A DNA stretch of 64,000 nucleotides from Zeugodacus cucurbitae (GCF_028554725.1 NC_071668.1:50015732-50079731), one strand, 5' to 3'; numbered from the stretch's first letter, positions 1-11,117 are shown. The notes: generated by a model from the sequence alone, not told the origin. A program made the numbers and translations.

Positions 1-203
1 TAGAGAATACGGCCAAAGCAAAACTTTGAATTTTTTTCATGAAACCTCTATATTATGATTTTTGTCCCTTTTATTTATCTTCTCACGTAAGGGCAAAACA
101 TTTAAACTTTTTAAAGACGTAATATATCCTCTGCCCTTTCAAAAGAAAATCTGGCATGGGGAGAGTCTGGCGAAACTGATCTTATTTATATATATTTCGT
201 ATA
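1..203. other. Non-coding AT-rich flank
   Basis: AT-rich sequence left of the mariner insertion. A 60-codon open frame crosses it but has biased, low-complexity content and no recognisable motif. I see no feature here. Confidence 0.5.
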
Positions 204-205
204 TA

Positions 206-1511
206 ACGGGTGATTTTTTTGAGGTTAGGATTTTCATGCATTAGTATTTGACAGATCACGTGGGATTTCAGACATGGTGTCAAAGAGAAAGATGCTCAGT
301 ATGCTTTGACATTTCATCATGAATAGACTTACTAACGAGCAACGCTTGCAAATCATTGAATTTTATTACCAAAATCAGTGTTCGGTTCGAAATGTGTTTC
401 GCGCTTTACGTCCGATTTATGGTCTACATAATCGACCAAGTGAGCAAACAATTAATGCGATTGTGACCAAGTTTCGCACTCAGTTTACTTTATTGGACAT
501 TAAACCAACCACACGAATGCGTACAGTGCGTACAGAAGAGAATATTGCGTCTGTTTCTGAGAGTGTGGCTGAAGACCGTGAAATGTCGATTCGTCGCCGT
601 TCGCAGCAATTGGGTTTGTGTTATTCGACCACATGGAAGATTTTACGCAAAGATCTTGGTGTAAAACCGTATAAAATACAGCTCGTGCAAGAACTGAAGC
701 CGAACGATCTGCCACAACGTCGAATTTTCAGTGAATGGGCCCTAGAAAAGTTGGCAGAAAATCCGCTTTTTTATCGACAAATTTTGTTCAGCGATGAGGC
801 TCATTTCTGGTTGAATGGCTACGTAAATAAGCAAAATTGCCGCATTTGGGGTGAAGAGCAACCAGAAGCCGTTCAAGAACTGCCCATGCATCCCGAAAAA
901 TGCACTGTTTGGTGTGGTTTGTACGCTGGTGGAATCATTGGACCGTATTTTTTCAAAGATGCTGTTGGACGCAACGTTACGGTGAATGGCGATCGCTATC
1001 GTTCGATGCTAACAAACTTTTTGTTGCCAAAAATGGAAGAACTGAACTTGGTTGACATGTGGTTTCAACAAGATGGCGCTACATGCCACACAGCTCGCGA
1101 TTCTATGGCCATTTTGAGGGAAAACTTCGGAGAACAATTCATCTCAAGAAATGGACCCGTAAGTTGGCCACCAAGATCATGCGATTTAACGCCTTTAGAC
1201 TATTTTTTGTGGGGCTACGTCAAGTCTAAAGTCTACAGAAATAAGCCAGCAACTATTCCAGCTTTGGAAGACAACATTTCCGAAGAAATTCGGGCTATTC
1301 CGGCCGAAATGCTCGAAAAAGTTGCCCGAAATTGGACTTTCCGAATGGACCACCTAAGACGCAGCCGCGGTCAACATTTAAATGAAATTATCTTCAAAAA
1401 GTAAATGTCATGAACCAATCTAACGTTTCAAATAAAGAACCGATGAGATTTTGCAAACTTTATGCGTTTTTTTTTTTTAAAAAGTTATCAAGCTCTTAAA
1501 AAATCACCCTT
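206..1511 (+). mobile_element. Complete DD41D (rosa-type) mariner transposon
   Basis: A 1,306-bp Tc1/mariner-superfamily element. It is flanked by the TA dinucleotides at 204-205 and 1512-1513 expected of this superfamily. The ends are inverted: the left reads ACGGGTGATTTTTTT and the reverse complement of the right reads AAGGGTGATTTTTTA. One transposase frame fills the interior, and an AATAAA at 1431-1436 follows its stop. Ends, target site and gene are all present, so the copy looks structurally intact. Fragments of the same family occur near 19.6, 30.0, 31.4, 47.2 and 54.4 kb, which makes this the only complete member in the window. The rosa assignment rests on the 41-residue spacing of the last two catalytic Asp residues and on the N-terminal sequence. 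Confidence 0.93.
319..1404 (+). CDS. Mariner DD41D transposase, 361 aa, apparently intact
   Basis: The product would bind the element ends and carry out cut-and-paste transposition into TA sites in the nucleus. Residues 1-60 form an N-terminal helix-turn-helix region (start MNRLTNEQRLQII) and residues 70-125 a second one (STTWKILRKDLGV). The RNase-H-like catalytic domain carries Asp159 in FSDEAHFW, Asp252 in FQQDGATCHTA and Asp294 in TPLDYFLWG. The spacing Asp252 to Asp294 is 41 residues, hence DD41D, against 34 in classical mariners. Length fits the family at about 345-365 aa. The ATG is the first in frame after a short leader, and other copies in the window start with similar residues (MERLTAEQ, MNRLTPEQ, MNRRTLEQ). 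There are no internal stops or frameshifts. Whether it is still active cannot be told from sequence alone. Confidence 0.95.
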   Translation: MNRLTNEQRLQIIEFYYQNQCSVRNVFRALRPIYGLHNRPSEQTINAIVTKFRTQFTLLDIKPTTRMRTVRTEENIASVSESVAEDREMSIRRRSQQLGLCYSTTWKILRKDLGVKPYKIQLVQELKPNDLPQRRIFSEWALEKLAENPLFYRQILFSDEAHFWLNGYVNKQNCRIWGEEQPEAVQELPMHPEKCTVWCGLYAGGIIGPYFFKDAVGRNVTVNGDRYRSMLTNFLLPKMEELNLVDMWFQQDGATCHTARDSMAILRENFGEQFISRNGPVSWPPRSCDLTPLDYFLWGYVKSKVYRNKPATIPALEDNISEEIRAIPAEMLEKVARNWTFRMDHLRRSRGQHLNEIIFKK

Positions 1512-1534
1512 TATGTACATATTTGACGTTTGCA

Positions 1535-2065
1535 CCGCTTATGCGATTATAGGCGAATGTATTTGAGCGCGCTAGTCATCTCTCCTTTTTGCTGTTTGGC
1601 GCCAATTGGAAATTCCAATAGAAACCACGTCACTTTTTACTTGGTTTTTCCAACGGAATGAAGGGCTTATGTTCCTGTTCTTCCACCAACGGGTACTGCA
1701 TCGAACACTTTCCAAGCTGAAGCGCTTTCGTCATTCGAACAACATGACTCAGCTAACGTAGCCTCTGTCTTTTTATTCGCTGAACTATGTCAGTATCGTC
1801 GTATAAATCGTACAGCTCATCGTTCCATCGTTTGTGTGTATTCGCCGCTGCCAATGTTCTGAGGACCCTAAATCTTGCGAAAAACCTTTTTCTCGAAAAC
1901 TCCTAGTGCCGTCTCATCGGATGTGGACATCGTCCATGCTTCTGCACTATAAAACAGAAATAAAGATCATAATAAATAATGAATGATGGATTTGTAGAGT
2001 TTGGTTTTGGTTCATCAAGAGAGGACTTTAACATTTAAATATCCACTCAGTCCAAACTAGATAGA
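1535..2065 (-). mobile_element. RTE-clade LINE, 3' fragment (degenerate)
   Basis: On the minus strand this matches, with many changes, the 3' coding end of the RTE copies at 39.1-39.6 kb and 41.8-42.3 kb. It runs from the segment after the reverse transcriptase to the terminal SAITG-like codons near 1545. Frames are broken throughout. The fragment begins right after the mariner insertion. Confidence 0.75.
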
Positions 2066-2139
2066 TATTGGTAAGAGCGATTCGGCGTTGGATTGCGAGG
2101 CTAATATTTTTGGTTTTTTTGATGCTGGTGATGACTGGA

Positions 2140-2250
2140 GACGGGGAAGGGGTCATGTTCAGAAGTTCACGCAAGAAAGTATCAAGACTCAAGCAGCTCA
2201 CGACTTCCGGCCCGGCTGTCATGATTAATAGTAACTACCCTGGTATCTAA
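2140..2250 (+). mobile_element. RTE LINE 5'-UTR-like scrap
   Basis: A short stretch similar to the leader of the RTE copies at 48.3 and 55.5 kb: it shares AGTTCACG and then GCAGCTCACGACTTCCGG. Orientation is opposite to the RTE piece just to its left. It contains no coding content. Confidence 0.55.
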
Positions 2251-2251
2251 C

Positions 2252-2456
2252 TCTCTCCCCTGGCAGTTATTTTGCCAGGGGAAATACGGCAGAGGAGAGA
2301 CGTTTTCATGAAAATTTTAATTGTTTTAATTGACTGAATTATTTTTTGGGTTAATTATTTATTTCATTTTAATTATCACAGTATTAGTAATTTAGGACAA
2401 TAAAGGCAAATAAATTAAATTAATAGTATACGTTATATGAATTGCCAGGGGAGAGA
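2252..2456. mobile_element. Possible 205-bp MITE with 14-bp inverted ends
   Basis: The ends TCTCTCCCCTGGCA (2252-2265) and TGCCAGGGGAGAGA (2443-2456) are perfect inverted repeats around an AT-rich core. A further inverted TGCCAGGGGA at 2273-2282 makes a strong hairpin with the left end. I could not establish a target-site duplication. Confidence 0.5.
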
Positions 2457-3046
2457 CAACATCAGTTTGCGAATCCAGTACACAGCACAATCGGTGTCTA
2501 AAAAACTACAGCGTTCAAACGGATTTCGCGATTAGTATTGTTAACCTTAAGCACTTTTTAATGTTATTTAAATTGTAATGTTATTTAATACACTACATTA
2601 ATATGATGTGATTCGTTTAAAAAAATAACAACATAAAGGACAAAAACAATACTTTAAGTTGATTGGCGCACAAGTTACCTCTTATCGTAGAATCACCCAT
2701 ATATTACTCTATATCTAGCTCATTTAGTTTTAAGTTAGGTACAAATAAACGCAAACAAAACTTTTATACTCTCTGTGCATCAAAAACCAAAACTTTGATA
2801 ATTTCCTTTTATTTAATTACTTAATGGTTTGGAGTAAATTCTTTACTAATGTTTGTGTTGGCGATAACTCTAAATTTCTGCATAATTGATCTGCCGAAAT
2901 AGAAGACGTGATTTACGACTGATAACATTTGTTGCATTGGTTAATTTTGAAACTCGATAGTCGTATGTTGTTTCAGTTTCTTATAGCGAACTAAATACAG
3001 TAAACAAATAAATGCGCCGCGTTCTTAGAAGGATCTACTTACAACA
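2457..3046. other. Intergenic, no feature seen
   Basis: AT-rich sequence with no open frame, inverted repeat or motif I can support. Confidence 0.5.
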
Positions 3047-4249
3047 AGTAAGGAAGGGCTAAGTTCGGGTGTAACCGAACATTTTATACTCTCGCAATTT
3101 ATTTATTTAACTTTATTAATATTATATAATACACAATTTGACCCACATATTCGACATATAAATTGTATAAAGTCCATTGAAAGTTGGAAACCCTAATATT
3201 AGGTTAGAAGTACCGAGGTCCTCATGTTCGCTATATGGGGCCTTGACAACCTATGGTCCGATTTCGGTGATTTTTAGAATGGGGCTGCCACACTATAAAC
3301 GTAGTATTTGTGCAAAGTTCTGCATCGATATCTTCACTAGTGCTTACGTTATACATTGTAAAGTTAACGATTCAGATTGTCTTCAAAGTTCTGGTATATA
3401 GGAAGTAGGCGTGGTTGTGAAGCGATTTGGCCTATTTTCACAACATATCATTGGGATGTAAGGAAACTATTACAAAACAAGTTTCATTGAAATCGGTCGA
3501 GTAGTTCCTGAGATAGGGTTTTTGACCCATAAGTGGGCGACGCCACGTCCATTTTCCATTTTGTAAAAAAATCTGAGTGTAGCATCTATCTGCCATTTCC
3601 TATGTGAAATTTAGTGTTTTTGACGTTTTTGGTTAGTGATCTAACCCACTTTTAGTAATTTTCAAATAACCTTTGTATGGGAGGGGGGCGTGGTTATTAT
3701 CCGATTTCTGTCATTTTTGGACTGTATAAGGAAATGGCTAAAAAAACGACTGCAGAAAGTTTGGTTTATATAGCTCTATTGGTTTGCGAGATATATATAA
3801 AAAACCTATGTGGGGCGGGGCCACGCCCACTTCCCCAAAAAAATTACATCCAAATATGCCTCTTCATAGTGCGATCCTTCATACCAAATTTTATTTCCAT
3901 AGCTTTATTTATGGCTTAGTTATGGCACTTTATGTGTTTTCGGTTTTAGCCATTTTGTGGGCGTGGCAGTGGTCCGATTTTGCTGATTTTCGAACTTAAC
4001 CTTCTTATGGTGCCAAGGAACACGTGTTCCAAGTTTCATTAAGATATCTCAATTTTTACTCAAGTTACAGCTTGCACGGACGGACGGACGGACAGACAGA
4101 CATCCGGATTTGAACTTTTCTCGTCACCCTGATCATTTTGATATATATAACCCTATATCTAACTCGTTTAGTTTTAGGACTTACAACCAACCGTTATGTG
4201 GACAAAACTATAATACTCTCGTAGCAACTTTGTTGCGAGAGTATAAAAA
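3047..4249 (+). mobile_element. IR-R interspersed repeat, longest simple copy (A)
   Basis: About 1.2 kb without RTE material inside. It starts ACAACAAGTAAGGAAGGGC, followed by TTTTATACTCTCGC, and ends with the hairpin CTCTCGTAGCAACTTTGTTG, then GAGAGTATAAAA. The left TATACTCTCGC and right GCGAGAGTATA are inverted to each other. Internally there are tandem GGAC/AGAC quartets (about 4076-4103) followed by an ATCCGGATT segment. It has no plausible transposase, and the short open frames inside are not conserved between copies. Other copies or pieces lie at 6.67, 10.44, 21.3, 34.4, 46.85, 48.0 and 55.2 kb. I cannot name the family. Subterminal inverted repeats plus a 3' hairpin resemble the layout of helentron-type non-autonomous elements, but this is inference. 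Confidence 0.85.
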
Positions 4250-4930
4250 TTTGTTAATCTTTCTCACAACGAAATTCATCTTGTGAGAGAAAACTATTAC
4301 AATACTTTATAAGAAACGACCACTGTTGGAGAGAACTCTCTTATATTTTTTATTAACTGAAACAATTTAAGAATATTTCAAAATATCAGTTCACTTTAAT
4401 TTTATGATTTACTCGCTATACAATTTTTCCCGCACATGTGTATGTATCAGTCCACCATGAATTACATAAAAATTACACAATATTGTATATAAAAACATTC
4501 GTATTTAAACTCATAAATTTTATTTTATCACAAATGGCATTCCTGTTGTTGATGCCGCGTTGCATGCAATATTCGACACTCAACAAAAACACTGAACTGT
4601 ACACTGTAGCATATATGTATGTAGATTTACATATATACACTCATATTTGAAATATATGGCATACACCTACGCGTACCCAGTACCACAAATTTGAAAATAT
4701 AAATTGCTTGCGAAACGAAAAAATATGTTTTTATAATATATTTACAAATATCGAACATTCCGAGTCTTCATTCCCTCTATAGTAAATTTGAGACATTCTT
4801 GAAATAAGGTTCCCGAAAAGCTTCGAAAGTATAAAATAGGCTTCATTCTCTCTATAGTAAATTTTAAACCTTCTTGAAATTAGGTTTCCGAAAAGCTTCG
4901 AAAGTATAAAATATTCTATGAGGAGGGAGG
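4250..4930. other. Intergenic, short internal direct repeat
   Basis: AT-rich. Two similar stretches of about 60-70 bp follow each other at about 4768-4845 and 4844-4912; both contain TTCTTGAAAT and CGAAAAGCTTCGAAAGTATA. No gene is seen. Confidence 0.5.
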
Positions 4931-5255
4931 AATGAAACACATAGTTTGTCGATTTTCCAATTCCCTTTAAGTTAGATCACAAGTAGGATTAAATTGAAGT
5001 TTATTAGAGTCAAGTAATATAGCGTTTTTAGACAACCAAATTAATTGATCAATTAAAATTTTTATTGAGAAACCTTTTTTTGAAAAAAAATTCAGCCAAT
5101 CGCTTACAAAGAATGTATATCGTATGTCTTTGTCGCAGAGTTGCATTTGGTTTTCAAGTCGATTAAAATTCAATTAAAAATAAAATGTAGATTTTATTTT
5201 GTATGATAAATCGATCTTAATAAGCGTTTTAATCGAGCTATTACATTTCAGTCTT
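4931..5255 (-). repeat. Unclassified about 0.3-kb repeat (family N), intact-looking copy
   Basis: The minus strand matches 47,750-47,945 and then 50,255-50,310, where the same repeat is split by a 2.3-kb insertion. Its frame (residues LENQMQLCDKDIRYTFF) is open for 68 codons here, but I recognise no domain. The motif AGCGTTTTTAGACA recurs in inverted form at its ends. Confidence 0.55.
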
Positions 5256-6660
5256 CAAGAGCAATTGCTAGACGACACTAGCAGAAAAAAAAGGTACATT
5301 TTACTGTCTATAGTTTTTAATAATTCGAAACAATTGTAAAGTATTTTGGTGATTCGGAGTTAGAAATCGCTTTTCAAATTGCATAAAAGTTAAAATTTAT
5401 GGAATTTTTCAAGTGCATTTTATTAGGATCTGTATTTCCTGACCAAATATTATGATGACTGCTAGAGAAGTATTCTCACCAAATTCATCACGACGTTAGT
5501 GATGTTTCGCTCTACTTTAAAGCAAAGATAACTGTTCCTAATTTTAAATTAAAAATTTACTTACTGATTCTTACGAGGTTTTTACACTTTTGGTTTTAAG
5601 GAAATGCTCCCACACAAATATACAGCACTCTGATGGGTAGTTTATGTACATACAACAACTACAAAAGTACTTATACACAGTTTATACATATGTATGTATA
5701 TGCATACTAGTATTAATTGCGTTAATTTTTACCGCTGTAAAAAATAAATATACATATATTCACATTCAAAACTGTAAAAGCGAATATGTACGATTCAAAG
5801 TGTTAGTGAATATTTGTCACTTTGCGCCTGTTCTTTGCTGTTTCCTGTAAGCGTTGAACGAATTACAAAGTATTGGAAATTTTAATTTACATAAATACTC
5901 ACACACATGAATACACGTGTGCAATGCAAGTGCGTATATGTATCGCCATGGCTCGTTGCTTGTTTGTGCTTTCACGGTCGATTTCACATTGTCGTTTCTT
6001 GTTTTTTCACTGCCAACATCATTACAGTGAAGGCAACATCTGCTGCATGTGAATTAAAAAGCATATTGCATGCAATTATATACACATATACATATATATT
6101 ACATATTTATTTGCGAATAAATGCATTCGAAGGCAATGATGCATATGCTAATAAAATATATAAAAATTTGTGTACTAAATATTATTTGAAAGCCAAAACA
6201 TTTATTTTAATTTAATTTAGTATTAAAGCTCTTTCGAGTGTCATTGCGAAAGCCATTTGAAAATTGGTCACTCTTGTACAATGGGTAGAAAGGCGTAATC
6301 TAGCTTTAGAAGAATTAAAATTTTATTTTTTTTTTCATCCCCACCCAATTTCGTAAGTACAGTAAAATAATAAAGCTCTTTAATATGACGTCAAAAATAA
6401 CCTACCATTTGTAACATTCGAATCAAATCTTTTATAAATTCTCTGTTCACTATCCGTCATGACTCTGATGTTTCTGTCCTTCTTGTCTCTAGTAGACATT
6501 ACAAAAACCGAAATATTTAATAAATTAATTCTTCCATCGCGTTTAGCCACGTTCAGCGCGATATTTTTCCACTGAATAATAACCTCTTCCAAGTCTTTTG
6601 AAAACTCTTAAAAATACCCATAATCAATGCAGGAATACTATTTTTATGCTCTAAGCTGCT
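5256..6660. other. Intergenic, no feature seen
   Basis: AT-rich DNA with CATATA-type simple stretches. A 102-codon open frame at 5907-6215 has no recognisable domain and looks like chance. Confidence 0.5.
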
Positions 6661-6666
6661 AAAGCG

Positions 6667-7418
6667 AGTATAATAGTTTTGTTCACAATAACGGTTGCTT
6701 GTATGTCATGAATCTAAACAAGTTAGACATAGGGTTATATATATCAAAATGATCAGGATGACGAGACGAGTTAAAATCCGGATGTCTGTATGTCCGTCCG
6801 TGCAACGGATAGGAAGAGAGATATTAGAATGTAATTTTTTGGGAGCGGGGCCACGCTGTTCACAAATTGGGTTTTTGTGTATATCTCACAAACCAATAAA
6901 GCTTGGTCTATCTCTCTGCAGTCGTTTTCCTTACGTAACTCATCACGCACCATGAAAATAGTTGAAATTGGATAATAACCACGTTCACCAAAGGTTATGT
7001 TGAAAATTACTAAAAGTGCAACGCACTCACTAATGAAACACTAAATTTTAAGGAAGAAATGGCAGAAGGAAGCTGCACTAAGACTTAAGAAAATGAAAAA
7101 TGGGCGTGGCATCGCCCACTTATGTGTCAACAACCATATATCAGGAACTATTCCACCGATTTCAATGAAATACGGTACATAATTTAATGCAGAGATAATC
7201 TTTTTCTTCTAATATGTGAGATATCTTAGCAAAACGTAGTGAGCTTATAGTCTTGGATATAGTGTACCTTGGTGGTGAAAATTAATGAAATCGGTCTCAG
7301 GCCTCATATACTATATATGATGATTTTCGTTATTCTGTTATCTTAATAAAACTATATCAATAAATTGCGAAAGTATAAAATGTTCAGTTGCACCCGAACT
7401 TAGCCTTTCTTTACCCTC
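6667..7418 (-). mobile_element. IR-R repeat copy B (internally deleted)
   Basis: Reverse-orientation copy of the 3.05-4.25 kb repeat. The 3'-end part is at about 6667 and the 5' end reads as reverse complement at about 7360-7418 (AAAGTATAAAATGTTCAG, then CACCCGAACTTAGCC). It is degenerate and about 450 bp shorter than copy A. Confidence 0.75.
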
Positions 7419-7509
7419 TTATTTATTTGAATCAGTTTATGTTCAGTCATCAAATATGAAATATGTTTATTAGACCTGTCCTTAAAATTCAAAATGTATT
7501 CTATGTTTA

Positions 7510-10254
7510 CAGAATGGGTTATTTTTTTTCCTTTTTATGTAAAAATGTTTAAAAAAAAATTTGGGGACAATCGGATGATGGGAAGACGGCGCGGAAACGT
7601 TTTTAAATTAAAAATTGCCTTCCTATAGGAAAAAACAAGTTTTATGTATTCAAGAATCAATTTTTCTTTTAGTGTATTATTTTTCTCCAATTTTTTTCAT
7701 TATATTAACTTAAAACTACTACTTCAAGGAAATATTTTTGTTCATATCAATTTATTTAATACATCTAGAAATATTAAAACTTAAATTAATTCTGATTTTT
7801 TATAGGACTTATATTAGGACTTAGGAGGAACTGTTTTTCTTCTTCTTTATTTGTAAGAATAGTATTGAAATCCTTTATAAATGTAATACCTCTTTCCGCT
7901 GTATCATTAGTAACAAGCAATTTAACTTAAACCTTTTAATTCAGCTTTACTCAAGTGAAATTGATCACGAAACAGAAATATTTTCAAGGAATATATTCCC
8001 TTTGACATCCAACGTGCATGACTTGTAACTCCGGGAGTTTTAAATTTACCACCATTGTCACCAAGAAATGTAAGTACTAGACGTAAAAATTCTTCGTGGT
8101 CAGCACGAACAAACGTTTTTTGTAATTGTGAATGACAAAATTGTTTGATGTCATTGCAGATGCCATCACTTATATGAGATTTTATATCTCCACAGTCGAG
8201 CCCACTCTTAAATGATGAAGTGTCAATATTTGGCCAGGCTTTGGCAAATCTCTCGAAAATTGAGACTTCTGGTGCTTGAGTCACTTTGAAATGCAGGTCG
8301 AATACACTACGCAAGTATATTTCTAGAATGTGGTGACGGCATGGTAACGTCAACAAATTTCTTCCTAACATGCGTTGCAATTGAGCGCATGCTCCATTTA
8401 TTGGACCAGTATTAGTGGACGTGGTGTCAAAAGACATGCCTTCTACGCGATCTAAAATATTCCATTTACTAAGTGTATCAAAAACGGCTATAGCTATATC
8501 TTCACCAGTGGCAGATATAAGTTTTGGAGCGCCTAGAAATTTGGATTCGCCATTATAACTAACAAGCACTGCAATTCGCTCAACTTTTATTTTTCCAATT
8601 AGATCTGGCAATACTTTACCATCCCAGTGGACGACCATTGCTTGTGTATCACTTAGCTAGAATAGGATATTATTAGTATTTAAATAACCTATACGTATAT
8701 TTTCAATCATGGTATACTTTGTCAATAAAACTCTCTTGAATCCTCTGTGATTCTTTTCTGCGATGCTCTTCCCTCAGTCTATGGAGAGTAGAACGATTGA
8801 CTACCAAGTCGCTAGTGCAATGGCCCAATGCTTCTGCAGTCGCCATCAGAATGTGCATCGCCTTTCCATCGCTTACTTTGGCGCTATCAAGTGCTGAAAG
8901 CAATCGCGGTGTGATAAAATGTTTTCTTCCCCTGTTAGTACAAGTTGAAGCAGTGTGTTTTGTATTTTTTTTCACATTGGTTTCCGCTACTTCAGGCTCA
9001 CTGTCACCAATATCTTCTTCATAGTCCATACCAAAATCGTCGAGTTCGTTGAGTTCGACTATACAATATCATTTTAAAATTGACCATTACCACTATAAAT
9101 AAAATTAATTTCATTTGATAAACTTACGATTCACTTCCGACATTTGTTGATGTTTCCTTTTCCTAGACATTTCTTTCTCAATGCGGTGATCTGCTCTGTT
9201 TTGTCGCCGATACAATACCATGTCAGCACCGGCCATGCTACCAGGCCGACCTTTTTGACTTTGTAGAATCAAAAATTCCTTGTCTTCGCTAATACGCATG
9301 TTTTGTAAGGCATCTCTATGAGCAATGTCAAACAAATTATCCAATTCTGCAGAAAAGTCTTCAACAATTTTTTTCTGAACATCAGATCTCTTATTTGGTA
9401 CGGTTTTTTGAATCTTCTGCCATAATTTGTACAGAGATTCTAATTTATCGACACACCTAGCTACATCCTTTGTCGAGCTTGTTGCCAAAATATTAATACA
9501 GCATTTATTGTTAATTTTGCACTTTCTCTCAATTGCCGATACACAAATATAATGTTGTAAAATAGTAATTGCAGTACTTGTTTGTTCGATGGTAGTTTAG
9601 CACCTGTTATCTGATGAGAAATTCTTCCAATTAGTTCAATATTCACAACTTGTTCAGAACGTTGTCGTGTTTGTATATGTAATGTACTCGCAGTTGCTGG
9701 TAATTCACTCATTTCTGTTTTTTATTAAATAATCACAATTTCGCACAAATTAACACATCTGATTTCAAATGCCAAACAAACGAGAGTGACAATTATTGAA
9801 ACAAGTGAAGCTAATAAAAGCGTATTAAAAAGAACACAGTCCATTTACCGTTTTATTTCGCTGCCCAAAAATACCGTTACCAAAGTCTGCAGTCGTACGT
9901 TTTTTATTTTTGCAAATATTGCTGGTTCATGTTGCAAAAATAAAGCAATCGACAGTTAAGACGATGGCGCGATAAAAAAATATTATTTACCGTTTTTTCA
10001 CTCGAAATAAGAACAAAATATTATTAAAATTATTCTTTATATCGTGCTAGTTGAGACATATTAAAGCATACATATTCATTTAATAAATACACTAAAAGAA
10101 AAATTGATTCTTGAATACAAAAAACTTGTTTTTTCCTATAGGAAGGCAATTTTTAATTTAAAAACGTTTCCGCGCCGTCTTCCCATCATCCGATTGTCCC
10201 CAAATTTTTTTTTAAACATTTTTACATAAAAAGGAAAGAAATTAGCCCATTCTG
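7510..10254 (-). mobile_element. 2.7-kb DNA transposon with 169-bp TIRs and TTAA-like target
   Basis: Terminal inverted repeats occupy 7510-7678 and 10086-10254, 169 bp each, with only a handful of mismatches near the outer ends. Both begin CAGAATGGG. The flanks are TTTA (7506-7509) and TTAA (10255-10258), consistent with a TTAA duplication carrying one later mutation. The interior holds one minus-strand gene with two short introns. It encodes a DDE-type transposase-like protein of a family common in arthropod and cnidarian genomes. TTAA targets are known for Kolobok and piggyBac superfamilies, but I see no piggyBac motifs, so the superfamily is left open. The gene is frameshifted and lacks an internal block, so this copy is probably non-autonomous. 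Confidence 0.9.
7786..9712 (-). pseudogene. Transposase gene of the 169-bp-TIR element, 3 exons, broken
   Basis: Exon 1 is 9712-9128 and starts MSELPATASTLHIQTRQ. A 1-nt frameshift lies near 9470-9488, between FWQQAR and DVARCVDKLE, and the frame goes on through NLFDIAHRDALQNMRISED. Intron 1 is 9059-9127 (GTAAGT to TATAG, 69 bp). Exon 2 is 9058-8718 (ELDDFGMDYEEDIGD and on). Intron 2 is 8657-8717 (GTATAC to TTCTAG, 61 bp). Exon 3 from 8656 reads LSDTQAMVVHWDGKVLPDL, then MSFDTTSTNTGPINGAC, then LPCRHHILE, ending HARWMSKGIYSLKIFLFRDQ near 7950. Phases fit across both introns. The Asp of FDTT and the C-x-H-H block look like parts of an RNase-H-fold catalytic core. After 7922 the frame jumps to a C-terminal piece (TNDTAERGITFIKDFNTIL, stop at 7786-7788), so I infer that roughly 100 or more residues expected between these blocks were deleted. 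Host function is not implied. Confidence 0.82.
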
Positions 10255-10440
10255 TTAACTTAAAACACTATTTCAAAAATCTCCTTATAACGTAGAACAC
10301 CCCTAATGTTTATCCATTTCTGTATATTTTTGCCTTTAATATTTCACCTTTATACCATTATTTCTAGTAATTAATTTCAAGATAATTTCTTATTGGATTT
10401 GTTAATAAAATACATTGCAGGTATTAATCTTAATGGAACG

Positions 10441-11117
10441 TCCGTCCATTTTTTTACAAAACGGAAAATGGGCGTGGCGTCGCCCATTTATGGGTCAAAA
10501 ACCATATCTCAGGAACTACTTGACCGATTTCAATGAAACTTGGTTTGTGATAGTTTCCTTACCTCTCAATAATATGTTGTGAAAATTTGCCAAATCGCTT
10601 CACAGCTACGTCTAATTCCCATATAACTCAATTTTGAATTCTTTTGATTCGTTCACTTTATAATACATATATACATTAGGAACAAATGAAGATAGCGGAA
10701 TAAAACATTACACAAATACTGTATTTGAGCTGTGACATCACTTGTGGAAAAATTTTCAAAATCGAACCATGACTTTTCAAGGCCCCTGATATCGAACATG
10801 AAAAACTCAGTGCCTAAGGTTAATTTTTCACCGAAAATATAGGTAAATCCCTCAGATATTTTTATGTAATTCATTCCCTCTGAATTTTTTTCTTATAACA
10901 GTTTCTCTCTGTACCTGAAATGGTAAAAAACGGGTCATAACTTCCTTAGGAATTACCTCAGTCCCCATATACTATTTATGATGATTTTCGTTATTCTGTT
11001 GAACTTTATACCGAATATATGGGTCGAATTGTGTTATCTTTATAAAATTACATCAATAAATTGCGAGAGAATAAAGTGTTCGGTTACACCCGAACTTAGC
11101 CCTTCCTTACTTGTTTC
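10441..11117 (-). mobile_element. IR-R repeat copy C (5' half)
   Basis: Reverse copy with ACGGAAAATGGGCGTGGCG near 10,462, the shared ATTTCAATGAAACTTGG block, and the family end as reverse complement (CGAACTTAGCCCTTCCTTAC) at about 11,092. It lacks the hairpin end. Confidence 0.75.

Noticed and set aside
3677..3999. Overlapping open frames of 70-80 codons in the IR-R repeat, recurring in other copies
   Set aside because: They shift frame between copies and have no known domain. They recur only because the DNA repeat does.
3047..4249. Firm assignment of IR-R as a Helitron
   Set aside because: There is a 3' hairpin, but no CTRR end and no TC start that I can define; kept as unclassified.
7922..9712. 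Reading the four minus-strand frames as four separate genes
   Set aside because: Two fit together through short introns with matching phase and one through a frameshift; all lie within one pair of TIRs.
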